Source of the DNA: Proteus vulgaris
Lineage (GTDB): Bacteria; Pseudomonadota; Gammaproteobacteria; Enterobacterales; Enterobacteriaceae
Reading direction: 5' to 3'
Length of the DNA: 64,000 nt
NCBI RefSeq assembly: GCF_016239305.1
Contig: NZ_JAEHOQ010000020.1
Location: 1-64,000 of the forward strand
How positions within the stretch are numbered: the first letter of the stretch is position 1; each line of letters begins with the position of its first letter. Below the pieces are notes generated by a model. It ran no database searches, was not told the origin of the DNA, and was given only the letters and a program-made list of their open reading frames with translations. Shown here piece after piece: positions 1 through 8,080 of the stretch. Both the position numbers and the translations under genes were made by a program.

Positions 1-31
1 TAATTTTTAAATTATAGAAAGGTATTAAAAT

Positions 32-592
32 ATGAAAGTATCGAGTACAAATAAACTTCCTACCATCGAAGAAATAAAATATCCCCAAATTTCAAATAGT
101 ACAGTTAATTTACTATCAATAAAAAATACTGCCTCAAAAATGGAAAGAAATCATCAAGAAATAGAAAATTTACGAAAAAAAATATTACCAGAAATCGAAC
201 TAAGCAAAAAGGTAGTCACTATTTTAGTTAACCATCTTATCGAGATCACAAACCAACAAATTAAAAACGAACATACAGAAGCTAATCTCTATTCAGAAAA
301 ACAAGTCAAAATCTTAGCCAACAAAAAAAACAGCATTGATAATAACTTTAAAAAATTAGAAGAAAAATACCAAAAAGCATTTGAATTTACCACACAATAT
401 ACAGATGAAATTGTACCTAAAATAAATAAAATTTATGATGAAACAATAAATTTAAAAGAAAAAATTATTAAAAATGTTGATACTTATTTTAGCTCTGATA
501 ATAAAAACCTTCCAGATATACTTGAGAGTCAGAATTTATCAATAAACGAAATAAATAATTTATTAATGGCCGCCAAAAGTAACGATAAGTAG
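32..592 (+). CDS. Hypothetical helical protein, 186 aa
   Basis: I do not recognise this protein. It is lysine- and asparagine-rich, has no signal peptide or membrane segment, and is almost wholly predicted alpha-helix, with heptad-like stretches around residues 35-65 and 85-150. The start is supported by AGAAAGG about ten bases upstream, and a good terminator follows the stop. Its DNA is markedly more AT-rich than the backbone genes further along, so it may be acquired. One speculative idea is a short relative of the helical subunits of two-component alpha-pore-forming toxins (XaxB/MakB type), but those are usually about 350 aa and I see no decisive motif. The upstream neighbour lies outside the window. 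Confidence 0.6.
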   Translation: MKVSSTNKLPTIEEIKYPQISNSTVNLLSIKNTASKMERNHQEIENLRKKILPEIELSKKVVTILVNHLIEITNQQIKNEHTEANLYSEKQVKILANKKNSIDNNFKKLEEKYQKAFEFTTQYTDEIVPKINKIYDETINLKEKIIKNVDTYFSSDNKNLPDILESQNLSINEINNLLMAAKSNDK

Positions 593-619
593 TCTTAATA
601 TACTTTATTATATTATTTC

Positions 620-655
620 AATAAAGAAAGGCTAATAACCTTTCTTTATTTTTAA
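620..655 (+). terminator. Rho-independent terminator
   Basis: A 12-bp perfect stem (620-631 with 639-650), loop of 7, followed by a T-rich tail. It closes the hypothetical gene ending at 592. Confidence 0.8.
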
Positions 656-852
656 TAATATTAAATAAGTTAAGTAACTACTCTACTATTTAATAGCTCA
701 ATTTAATTTATCCTCAATATGTTTTTTTACGGTAAAATCGTCTCAATGTAAATTACACCATTTTGCTTATCATACTGATAGAAAACCTACTTTTTTTGCA
801 GTAATCTCATGTCATTCTTGTTGGCAAATTCGCCAGAAAATCACCCAATGGT

Positions 853-1206
853 ATGAGCATAATGTTCTACAAATTTACCCCCATCATTCTCTTGATAATT
901 TCCAACGTTTTTATGACATTCGCTTGGTATGGTCACCTAAAATATGGCAATAAACCTCTTATTATCGTCATTCTTTTAAGCTGGTTGATTGCATTTGTTG
1001 AGTATTGTTTTGCTGTGCCTGCAAATAGAATTGGTCATAATTACTACAGTGCTGCAGAATTAAAGACCATACAAGAAGTGATCACATTAACGATTTTTGC
1101 TATTTTTTCTGTCACTTATTTAGGCGAAAATTTCACATTAAATCACTTTATTGGTTTTCTTTTAATTGGTGCTGGCGCCTTATTTATTTTTAAAGGCCCC
1201 TTTTAA
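853..1206 (+). CDS. DUF486 (DMT superfamily) small membrane protein
   Basis: A 117-aa integral membrane protein with four hydrophobic segments (about residues 7-27, 34-53, 73-92, 97-115). The motif SNVFMTFAWYGHLK near the N-terminus and the AVPANRIG motif in the middle are typical of DUF486, a family related to small drug/metabolite transporters. No substrate is known for the family. No clear ribosome binding site precedes either ATG; the second in-frame ATG at 862 gives a length equally usual for the family. The gene is followed by a clear terminator and appears to be a single-gene unit. Confidence 0.85.
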   Translation: MSIMFYKFTPIILLIISNVFMTFAWYGHLKYGNKPLIIVILLSWLIAFVEYCFAVPANRIGHNYYSAAELKTIQEVITLTIFAIFSVTYLGENFTLNHFIGFLLIGAGALFIFKGPF

Positions 1207-1266
1207 ATACCCCATGAGCAAATAATATAGCTCATTTATTAATCTCATTTATCTATGCTTTTTTAT

Positions 1267-1295
1267 GCCTTATCAAAAATGATAAGGCTTCTCTT
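1267..1295 (+). terminator. Terminator after the DUF486 gene
   Basis: An 8-bp stem GCCTTATC/GATAAGGC (1267-1274 with 1281-1288) with an AAAAAT loop and a T-rich tail. Confidence 0.75.
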
Positions 1296-1502
1296 TATTT
1301 AAACCTCAAATTTTGATTATTTTTAATACTATCTAGGATGTGCTTTTTACTGGTGTTAAATAACAAAATTACTTACCATTAAGTCGTATAGTCTATATAT
1401 CTGATTTTTACAAAACAATAGTCTATTTTGAAAAAAATATATTCTATATATAGAAATATTTCTCTTGAAAATTTTTTTTCATTCGGCGCATAATGATTGC
1501 TC

Positions 1503-1545
1503 TAAGAGAAGCATCGTTTCTCTACCTTTTTTTTTGCTTCTCTTA
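1503..1545 (+). promoter_or_regulatory. Attenuator-like leader of the YkgJ-family gene
   Basis: Two mutually exclusive hairpins can be drawn. AGAGAA (1505-1510) pairs with TTCTCT (1518-1523) and is followed at once by ACC and nine T residues, the form of an intrinsic terminator. Alternatively TAAGAGAAGC (1503-1512) pairs with GCTTCTCTTA (1536-1545), which would block the first stem. This sits about 60 bases upstream of the coding region. An alternative reading is the 3' end of a small RNA transcribed from the AT-rich region before it. Inference from pairing only. Confidence 0.45.
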
Positions 1546-1607
1546 AACGACGGCACCTTTAAAACGTGCTTTTTGTCATTTTAACGTCAGATAAAATGGT
1601 ATCTGGT

Positions 1608-1991
1608 ATGAGCAAACATTCTAATGATTTTATTTATATGCAGGATAATCCCTGTATGCATTGTGGCGCTTGTTGTGCCTATTTTAGAGTTTCGTTCTAT
1701 TGGGCTGAAATGGTGAGTGGAGGAGGAGTTGTTCCTGATGAGTTAACAGAGCCACTCACTCCTTTCCTCTCGTGTATGAAAGGAACAAATTCTAAAAAAC
1801 CACGCTGTGACAAACTCATCGGTAAAGTGGGTGAGTGTGTAAATTGTTCTATTTACGAACAACGCCCTTCTCCTTGTCGTGAATTCCAACAATCTTGGAT
1901 AAATGGTGTTCCTAATGAAGCATGTGATCGTGCTAGAGCTGCTTATGGTCTACCACCATTAACACACACCACGCTGCCTCACTCTGCGTAA
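1608..1991 (+). CDS. YkgJ-family cysteine-cluster protein
   Basis: A 127-aa protein matching the YkgJ family, with clustered cysteines in CMHCGACC and later C-x-N-C and PCREFQ motifs, probably ligating zinc or an Fe-S cluster. The stretch after [16 protein letters not shown] is characteristic of this family. Function is unknown. The start is uncertain: GTG at 1566, ATG at 1596 and ATG at 1608 are in frame and none has a good ribosome binding site. I chose 1608 because the family usually begins shortly before the first cysteine motif. The hairpin leader upstream suggests regulated readthrough. Confidence 0.85.
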   Translation: MSKHSNDFIYMQDNPCMHCGACCAYFRVSFYWAEMVSGGGVVPDELTEPLTPFLSCMKGTNSKKPRCDKLIGKVGECVNCSIYEQRPSPCREFQQSWINGVPNEACDRARAAYGLPPLTHTTLPHSA

Positions 1992-2100
1992 GACATCAGA
2001 GGGGTTAAGCCCCTCCTGATCATTTAACACTATTCAATACATTTATTTTTATAAAAATAAAATTACAGTACAAAAAATCATTATTAAATAATACGTTAGT

Positions 2101-2128
2101 TTGACTTTATTTTTAAATAACCTAATAT
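2101..2128 (+). promoter_or_regulatory. Candidate sigma-70 promoter for a small peptide gene
   Basis: TTGACT (2101-2106), a 16-base spacer and TAATAT (2123-2128) match a -35/-10 pair. It lies 75 bases before the small ORF at 2203. Confidence 0.55.
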
Positions 2129-2202
2129 ATAAGGTAATGAATTAATAACGTGTCTTTTGTGAGGTTTTTTATTTAAAAATAGCAATAAACTTGGAGGGCA
2201 TT

Positions 2203-2292
2203 ATGATCAGTAGCTCTTTTTTTATCCTTTTCCTTTCTTTTATCTGTTCTACGGCTGTCGTTAGTATGTTACTCGGTGGCTTAGAGGAATAA
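2203..2292 (+). CDS. Small membrane peptide, 29 aa
   Basis: An unannotated-type small ORF: ATG with TTGGAGGG five bases upstream, a very strong ribosome binding site. The 29-residue product has one hydrophobic stretch (about residues 5-25, rich in F, L, I, V and S) and ends in an acidic LEE tail. That is the shape of bacterial single-pass small membrane proteins of the KdpF/MgtS/YnhF size class, but I do not recognise the sequence. It has its own candidate promoter (2101-2128) and a terminator (2332-2373), so it forms a complete transcription unit. Function unknown. Confidence 0.6.
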   Translation: MISSSFFILFLSFICSTAVVSMLLGGLEE

Positions 2293-2294
2293 CT

Positions 2295-2333
2295 ATGAAT
2301 ATTTCTGATGAAAATATTCTTTCCCAGAAATAA
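2295..2333 (+). CDS. Possible 12-aa ORF downstream of the small membrane peptide
   Basis: It starts two bases after the 29-aa ORF and has AGAGGA seven bases upstream, inside the end of that ORF. The 12-residue product is polar. Its stop codon overlaps the base of the terminator stem. It could be a translated peptide or chance. Confidence 0.2.
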   Translation: MNISDENILSQK

Positions 2334-2373
2334 TGCCCATACTTTATATAAAATCAGTATGGGCATTATTTTA
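2332..2373 (+). terminator. Terminator of the small-peptide unit
   Basis: An 11-bp perfect stem AATGCCCATAC (2332-2342) with GTATGGGCATT (2357-2367), followed by ATTTTA. Confidence 0.75.
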
Positions 2374-2472
2374 CTTATCGTTTAATTTTTAGATTTATTT
2401 TACTGGTATTATTTCTATTTTATTTTTTATAAAAGACTAAAGGTTTCAATTTTCTCTAATACCTATATTTAT

Positions 2473-3060
2473 TTAGTAGGTAAAATGTCCTGTTATTTTC
2501 CATGAAAACAAAACATCTTCAGCAACCTGTCCAAAACCAATATTGTGCATGACAAGATGACGTTGATTATCCCAACTTTTCTTATTTACCACGATACCAA
2601 TATGAGGCCGGCCATTGTCTAAACGCCAGCTAACAATATCACCCGGTACATAATCTTCTGCATTTTTGGTAATAGGCTTTACTTTGCCTTTTCGTGAGAA
2701 AAACACTTCTAAATTAGGCACTCTACGATGATCTATATTTGTATCTGGCTTATTCAATCCCCACATCCGCTTACTCGGGTAAGCTGAAAAATTTGCCTTA
2801 ATATCTTCATGCAATAATTTTTGTAAATCGATATCAATTCCACGATAGCTACGAATAATAACGTCGCTACAAACCCCTTTATAAGCAGGGACATCACCAT
2901 TTGGATAATCTATTTTACGATAATCTGAGTCGTAAATTACGGCTCTTGGTAAATCAGTAGCATATTCCACCAGCTTTTTATTTTGCTCTGCTGTTATTGC
3001 TTGAACACTTGAAAAAGGAATAGTCAATAAAAGCAAAAAGCTAGGTACCGTTATTTTCAT
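2473..3060 (-). CDS. DUF1287 periplasmic protein (YijF-like)
   Basis: A 195-aa exported protein with a signal peptide (about residues 1-20, ending SVQA). The mature part matches DUF1287, a papain/NlpC-P60-like fold. The candidate nucleophile is the cysteine of GVCSDV; a histidine in PHIGIV and the DYVPGDIV stretch are the other conserved points. Such folds often act on cell-wall peptides, but the activity of this family is not established. I chose the internal ATG at 3060 because GGAG lies eight bases upstream and the signal peptide begins there; an in-frame ATG at 3090 would add ten residues. Confidence 0.85.
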   Translation of the reverse strand: MKITVPSFLLLLTIPFSSVQAITAEQNKKLVEYATDLPRAVIYDSDYRKIDYPNGDVPAYKGVCSDVIIRSYRGIDIDLQKLLHEDIKANFSAYPSKRMWGLNKPDTNIDHRRVPNLEVFFSRKGKVKPITKNAEDYVPGDIVSWRLDNGRPHIGIVVNKKSWDNQRHLVMHNIGFGQVAEDVLFSWKITGHFTY

Positions 3061-3184
3061 TATATAATCTCCATGAAAAATTAAATCCATTATCTTTAAA
3101 AAAGGGATTGAATGATCTGTTTATACTGATAAAGCACAGTATAAAAATATAAGTAAAATCTTAATTTATTTTTGAATATAGCAT

Positions 3185-3220
3185 AAAAAAACCGAGCTAC
3201 TTTTTACAGTAAGCTCGGCT
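3185..3220 (-). terminator. Terminator of the MFS exporter gene
   Basis: On the minus strand CCGAGCT (3212-3218) pairs with AGCTCGG (3192-3198), followed by a run of T. It lies about 30 bases past the MFS stop codon. Confidence 0.75.
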
Positions 3221-3250
3221 GATAAAAAATGAAAGAGAAAGAGATCATTG

Positions 3251-4417
3251 TTAGTTCAACACAATATGGCTTTTGCGCCGTAAACTGGCAAAAAGCATAT
3301 AAATTCCAGTTACTAATAACACTACAAAGAAGAAATTCATGATGCCATTATTAGCTTGTGCCATAAACATTCCTGCACCTAAAGGCCCGATGGCAGAACC
3401 AATGCTATAACTCAATAACATCACTTGTGTAATCGCGACAATATAACTTGCATTAACATGATCACACGCCAAAGTAATAGCGATAGGATAAAGTGCAAAA
3501 GAAGACATTCCCAATAGCGCTAGTGCAATTATAAGCACCATATAATCATTAGAAAGATAAGTCAGCCCCATGGCAAACACACCCACTAAACACATCATCG
3601 CTAATAATAACGTTTTGCTGATCACCACGGACAACTTACTAATAATAGGCTGAACCACCATCCCACCTAAAATAATTGCAGCCATCAACACACCTATTTG
3701 GTCTGTTGTAAATTGCCCTTGATTTAATGCTAATGGCATCATGCCATAAATACTGCCCATTACCACGCCAGAGACCATACAGCCCACTAGAGCTGCTTTA
3801 TTTAAACGGCGCATTTGTTTAAGTGATAAACTTTTATGATCATGCCCTTGGGGTTGCCCTTGTTTAAAGAACAGAGGCGGTAATACTGCAATTAATAACA
3901 AGACTAATACCGTCATAAACGGAATAGCACCCTGTGTACCGATTGCACCAATCGCCAACTGTCCTAATGTTGTGCCACCATACAGCGAGGTCATATAAAA
4001 GCCTAAACGTTTAGCACGCTCTTTAGGATTATCACCAATTAATAACCATGACTCGACCACAACAAAAATACCAGCAACCGCCATACCACCAATAAAACGG
4101 AAAACCATCCATGCTGACAAATAAGGCATTAAAGGTAATATACCAACAGTCACTGCCAGTAATAATAAAAATACGACGAAAGAAAGACGATGCCCTATTC
4201 TTGCAATAATAGGCTCTATCATCACTGAACCTATTAATAATCCGATAAAATAAATACTTGCTAACCAGCTAGCATAGAGTGTATCCATTCCAAAACTATC
4301 CATAGACAGTGGAATTAAACTCATTAAATAGCCAGACGCGATAGCAAATACCGTTAACCCAGCTACAGGTACTAATGTACTGTCGCCTTGGCGTACCAAA
4401 GTAGTGTTCTGTTTCAC
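3251..4417 (-). CDS. MFS transporter, YcaD-like
   Basis: A 388-aa major facilitator with twelve hydrophobic segments. The pattern matches the YcaD subgroup: a conserved VVVESWL segment in the first half, GxxYGMMPL in the middle and an SYSIGSAIGP segment near the end. Substrate unknown. I start it at the GTG at 4417 because GGAGACGAGGG lies just upstream and this gives the usual family length. The longer reading to 4513 adds a poorly conserved, charged extension. It has its own terminator and a separate upstream region. Confidence 0.85.
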   Translation of the reverse strand: MKQNTTLVRQGDSTLVPVAGLTVFAIASGYLMSLIPLSMDSFGMDTLYASWLASIYFIGLLIGSVMIEPIIARIGHRLSFVVFLLLLAVTVGILPLMPYLSAWMVFRFIGGMAVAGIFVVVESWLLIGDNPKERAKRLGFYMTSLYGGTTLGQLAIGAIGTQGAIPFMTVLVLLLIAVLPPLFFKQGQPQGHDHKSLSLKQMRRLNKAALVGCMVSGVVMGSIYGMMPLALNQGQFTTDQIGVLMAAIILGGMVVQPIISKLSVVISKTLLLAMMCLVGVFAMGLTYLSNDYMVLIIALALLGMSSFALYPIAITLACDHVNASYIVAITQVMLLSYSIGSAIGPLGAGMFMAQANNGIMNFFFVVLLVTGIYMLFASLRRKSHIVLN

Positions 4418-4814
4418 TACCCTCGTCTCCACAATCAAAACGGTTGATAATATGCTGTTTTCTCGATGCCTGATAAGGGCAATTTTTTTATCTAGGAAAG
4501 ATAAAAAAACCAAGGTGAAAACAGTGGATGGCGTCCCTAAATTCAGGAGACGCGAATATAGCGCTTAAATTGTCATAAATAAAATTATAAAATCTAATGC
4601 CAGAAAACAATTTTATTTATATCAATCATGATTATCGTCTTTTCCTGCAAAAAATAAATAGCTTGATTAAGATATTTATTTTTATAAAAGATAAGTCTTT
4701 TTTATTAAAATTTTTACGAATAAATACGTACTCTATAAAATGCACAATAAGAAATACTCATAGCTATCCTATTGTTATCGAATAGGGTAGCTAAAAATAA
4801 AGAGGTTATGATGT
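4418..4814. other. Intergenic stretch without a convincing gene
   Basis: AT-rich. A small hairpin (GCGTCCCT with AGGAGACGC, about 4529-4553) lies upstream of the MFS gene. A 62-codon plus-strand ORF at 4597 has no ribosome binding site and no recognisable content. Nothing else seen. Confidence 0.5.
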
Positions 4815-5672
4815 TTATTTCATACTTTTTTCTAAAGCAATATTTATGGCATCAGGAATTGAACCACCATGGCCTTTACCTTTAAATAGATAAAATTCAC
4901 ACTGTTTTCCTTCATCCAGTAAATATTCACATAACTGGCGTTGCGTTAACCAACTACTGCGCTCTTGATAATTTTTTTGTTGCTCTTCACTTAATTTGCT
5001 TAAATCTGGTTTTTCTTCTTTTTCACCTAGCGTTATTGTAATGGAAATATTATTAGGAATAGCTCGCCATTGTTCTTTTTTTACCCACTCGCCATTTCCC
5101 CACCATAAAGAAGGGCTTGCTGCTATATAATGTTGAAACGTTTCTGGATGATTAAATAAAACATACAGCGTAAACACACCACCAAAAGAGTGACCAAAAA
5201 GAGATTGCTGGGTAACTGAGATATTCTCTTTTGCGAGTTGTTCAAACGCATAAGGCCTGACTTGCGTTAGGATAAAATGATAAAAATTTTCTGCATTTCC
5301 ACCACGGCTAAATGCCTCACCTTTTACACTTGGCGTATAATCATGCGTCCTTTCTGTAATAAAATAGGCCTTATCTCCCACATAGCCCACGCTAATAATC
5401 GCAGGTAATGGGCTATTTTTTTGTTTTATGGCTTCATTGACCATCAATGGAAATTGCGCATTACCATCAACACCATAAATTAATGTGGTCTTTGTTGTAT
5501 TTTTAGGTACAGCAAGAAAGAGGTGATATTGTTTGCCTTCATAAGCGACTTCTTTTTGTGTGATTTGATAATAAGATTGTGCTTGGGCTTCAATTTTAGG
5601 TACTTCTTGGTTAGGTCTGGCTTGAGCAACCGCAGATAACATAATCATTCCACATAACATTAGTATTCGCAT
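4815..5672 (-). CDS. Alpha/beta-hydrolase, IroE/Fes-like siderophore esterase
   Basis: A 285-aa exported hydrolase with a signal peptide (about 1-18). The nucleophile elbow GHSFGG carries the catalytic serine, and a C-terminal GHGGS supplies the histidine. The layout matches the PF00756 esterases that cleave enterobactin-type or salmochelin siderophores (IroE). The gene lies directly downstream of a TonB-dependent siderophore receptor on the same strand, which supports a role in periplasmic release or trimming of an imported catecholate. A terminator separates the two genes, so it may have its own promoter. Substrate inferred from context. Confidence 0.85.
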   Translation of the reverse strand: MRILMLCGMIMLSAVAQARPNQEVPKIEAQAQSYYQITQKEVAYEGKQYHLFLAVPKNTTKTTLIYGVDGNAQFPLMVNEAIKQKNSPLPAIISVGYVGDKAYFITERTHDYTPSVKGEAFSRGGNAENFYHFILTQVRPYAFEQLAKENISVTQQSLFGHSFGGVFTLYVLFNHPETFQHYIAASPSLWWGNGEWVKKEQWRAIPNNISITITLGEKEEKPDLSKLSEEQQKNYQERSSWLTQRQLCEYLLDEGKQCEFYLFKGKGHGGSIPDAINIALEKSMK

Positions 5673-5740
5673 AAATCAGATACTCTGTCAGTAATATAAA
5701 AAGTTGAACAGTTAAACTGAAAGTAATAGAAAGTGATAAA

Positions 5741-5773
5741 AAATAAACCCCATATTAAATACGGGGTTTATTT
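5741..5773 (-). terminator. Terminator after the TonB-dependent receptor
   Basis: A perfect 11-bp stem AAATAAACCCC/GGGGTTTATTT (5741-5751 with 5763-5773). On the minus strand the stem runs into further T residues. Confidence 0.8.
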
Positions 5774-5787
5774 CAGTTTAGGCTTAA

Positions 5788-7824
5788 TTAGAAGCTATAT
5801 TTAATGTTCGCCCAATAACGACGACCTTCATCAACAACCCAGTTGCCACCTTTATCGTTTACAGCAGGGCCTGTTTCATCTGTAATATTTAATACCGCAA
5901 AGTTAAACAGGGTATTTTTATTAAAGTTGTAGGTCATTCCTAAATCAAAGGTTGTGTAGCCACTACGATAACGCGCGCCTGTGTAACCATTACGTTGAGC
6001 AGCCCAAATTTGTTTACCCGTATAAGCCGTATTGGCATAAAAACTGGTTGCTTCATCAAACTGCCAATCCACACGCGCATTGGCACTGTGTTTTGGTGTT
6101 AAATCTAATGGATAGCCTTTTAAAGACTCACCTGAGCCTAGTTTCTCATCATCGCTTTTACGCTCTGAATCAATATAAGTGTAGTTGGCATTGATATGCC
6201 AGCTTTCTGTAATTGGGAAACCAACAGCAGTTTCAATCCCTTTAATATTGGCTTTACCGACATTATCGTATTGGTACAATTTTAAACCGGTAATTGGATC
6301 TATTTCACCTGAGTCGTAGTTCGTTAACTTATCTTTAAAATCAGTATTAAAGAAAGTCACACTCGCAGTTACACCATCCCCATTATCATAGCCAATACCA
6401 ATTTCTTGGCTAACGGATGTTTCAGGTTTTAAATCACGATTACCGTACATAATTGCACGGCCTTTTTCTGTTGAAGTGCCATATTCAGGACTGATTTCAC
6501 GTAAGCTTGGTGCTTTAAAGGCTTTCGCTACACCCCCTTTTAAGGTGAATTCATCAGTTAAATGATAAACAGCATAGGCTCTTGGGCTCCAGTGATTACC
6601 ATAATATTCGTGATCATCAAGACGCACACCACCTGTTAGCGCGAGATTGTCTGTTACGCTATATTCATCTTCAAGGAATAACGCTTTTTGATCCGCCGTA
6701 ATAGTGGATTGTTTAATACCTGAGCCAGTAGATGATTCATCTTTTAAACGTGAATATTGATATTGACCACCAAAGGTCATCACGTTATCAGGTAAGAACG
6801 CAGTAAATTTCGCATCAAAAACAGTATTGGTAATTTCAGGACGACGATCTTCATAATACTTCTCGCGCTCCTTCGTCGTTTTATCAATTGTTTCTGTTTT
6901 GGTGATACGCTTTGTCTGCTCTTGATACACACTTAATTCTGAATGCAGAATATCAAACTGATTTTTATAGGTTAATGCCCAGTGATTACGGTCATTATTG
7001 GTTTCTAACATTTTGTTTTCATCCGCTTTGCCACCGCGGATAGTAAATTCACTCATGGATTTACCCGGAGTCGTTGTACGCTGTAACGTATTGCGACCCG
7101 CTTCTAATAAAATGGTTTGATTATCAGTTGGTGTGAATGCCAATTTTGCCGTAATGTTTTTATTGTCATTACGCCCTTGACCATAAGTGATTTTATCTTC
7201 GGCACGTAAGTAGCTACTGCCGTAAAGTTGTAAACCTAATTTATCTTCAATTAAGGGTCCTGAAAGATAAAAATCACCATTAATGGAATCGCCGGCGTCA
7301 CGGTTATGTTGCAATGTACCGCCAAGCGCAACAGAGCCATGCCACTCTTTTGTTACTGGTTTAGTGATGATGTTGATAACACCACCCATTGCATCAGAGC
7401 CATACAGTGATGACATTGGTCCACGGATAACTTCGATACGTTCGATCGCATCTGCCGGTGGAATAAAGCCACCTTCATAACCACCACTGCCATTCGGGCG
7501 CGACTCACGACTATTTTGACGGCGACCATCAACTAAAATAAGTGTGTATTCACCTGGTAAACCACGCATCGTAATTTCTTGCTTGTTGGCATTACCGTTA
7601 ATGCTAACACCTTCAACACCTTTTACGGCATCAGCTAAATCATGAACTGGCTTCTTGGCAAGTTGTTCTTTGCTAATCACGGTAATACTTGCTGGTGCAT
7701 CTGTAATTTGTTGAGCAAACCCTGATGCTGATACAACGAGTTTTTCTTCTTTATTTTCTTGTGCATACAACGGGTAAGAGGCAGATAAAATACAGGCAGT
7801 TAAAATACCCATTTTAAAGTTCAT
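5788..7824 (-). CDS. TonB-dependent siderophore receptor, IrgA/IreA-like
   Basis: A 678-aa outer-membrane receptor. It has a signal peptide (about 1-21), a TonB box (EKLVVSAS, about 27-34), a plug domain (about 40-155, with RGLPGEYTLILVDGRRQ and IEVIRGPMSSLYG) and a 22-strand-type barrel ending in the outer-membrane signature phenylalanine (YSF). The pattern is that of the IrgA/IreA/Cir catecholate receptor group. AGGGA precedes the ATG. Two adjacent Fur-box matches lie in the promoter, so iron repression is expected. A siderophore esterase gene follows. The exact ligand cannot be read from sequence. Confidence 0.92.
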   Translation of the reverse strand: MNFKMGILTACILSASYPLYAQENKEEKLVVSASGFAQQITDAPASITVISKEQLAKKPVHDLADAVKGVEGVSINGNANKQEITMRGLPGEYTLILVDGRRQNSRESRPNGSGGYEGGFIPPADAIERIEVIRGPMSSLYGSDAMGGVINIITKPVTKEWHGSVALGGTLQHNRDAGDSINGDFYLSGPLIEDKLGLQLYGSSYLRAEDKITYGQGRNDNKNITAKLAFTPTDNQTILLEAGRNTLQRTTTPGKSMSEFTIRGGKADENKMLETNNDRNHWALTYKNQFDILHSELSVYQEQTKRITKTETIDKTTKEREKYYEDRRPEITNTVFDAKFTAFLPDNVMTFGGQYQYSRLKDESSTGSGIKQSTITADQKALFLEDEYSVTDNLALTGGVRLDDHEYYGNHWSPRAYAVYHLTDEFTLKGGVAKAFKAPSLREISPEYGTSTEKGRAIMYGNRDLKPETSVSQEIGIGYDNGDGVTASVTFFNTDFKDKLTNYDSGEIDPITGLKLYQYDNVGKANIKGIETAVGFPITESWHINANYTYIDSERKSDDEKLGSGESLKGYPLDLTPKHSANARVDWQFDEATSFYANTAYTGKQIWAAQRNGYTGARYRSGYTTFDLGMTYNFNKNTLFNFAVLNITDETGPAVNDKGGNWVVDEGRRYWANIKYSF

Positions 7825-7860
7825 AGCGGTTCCCTGAATTTATAACAGTTATAGTAATGA

Positions 7861-7914
7861 GAATGATTAATATTATCTTAATCAAATATTCATGAGAATG
7901 ATTTTCTTTTCATA
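7861..7914 (-). promoter_or_regulatory. Double Fur box upstream of the siderophore receptor
   Basis: 7861-7879 matches the 19-bp Fur consensus at 15 of 19 positions, and 7896-7914 at about 12 of 19. The boxes lie 37-90 bases before the receptor start, where they would cover its promoter. Confidence 0.75.
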
Positions 7915-7993
7915 TTTAGTATTTTTTTTTAATCTGTATCAAAGTAAATCAGCACCATTTTCGCTAGGCCACTTTGTAAACAATTTCAGTCAT

Positions 7994-8023
7994 AAAAAAA
8001 GCAGAAGGTATTACCCCTCTGCT
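7994..8023 (-). terminator. Terminator of sglT
   Basis: Minus-strand AGCAGAGGGG pairs with CCTTCTGCT (stem 8000-8008 with 8014-8023), followed by seven T residues. It lies about 60 bases past the sglT stop. Confidence 0.75.
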
Positions 8024-8080
8024 TTCTTCTTTTGTAGGATATTTTTAGATTTAACAGATCAACAAATCATCACGCTGTTA

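Noticed and set aside
2169..2366. 65-codon minus-strand ORF
   Set aside because: It lies antisense to the better supported 29-codon unit and crosses its terminator.
4597..4785. 62-codon plus-strand ORF
   Set aside because: No ribosome binding site; AT-rich DNA gives such frames by chance.
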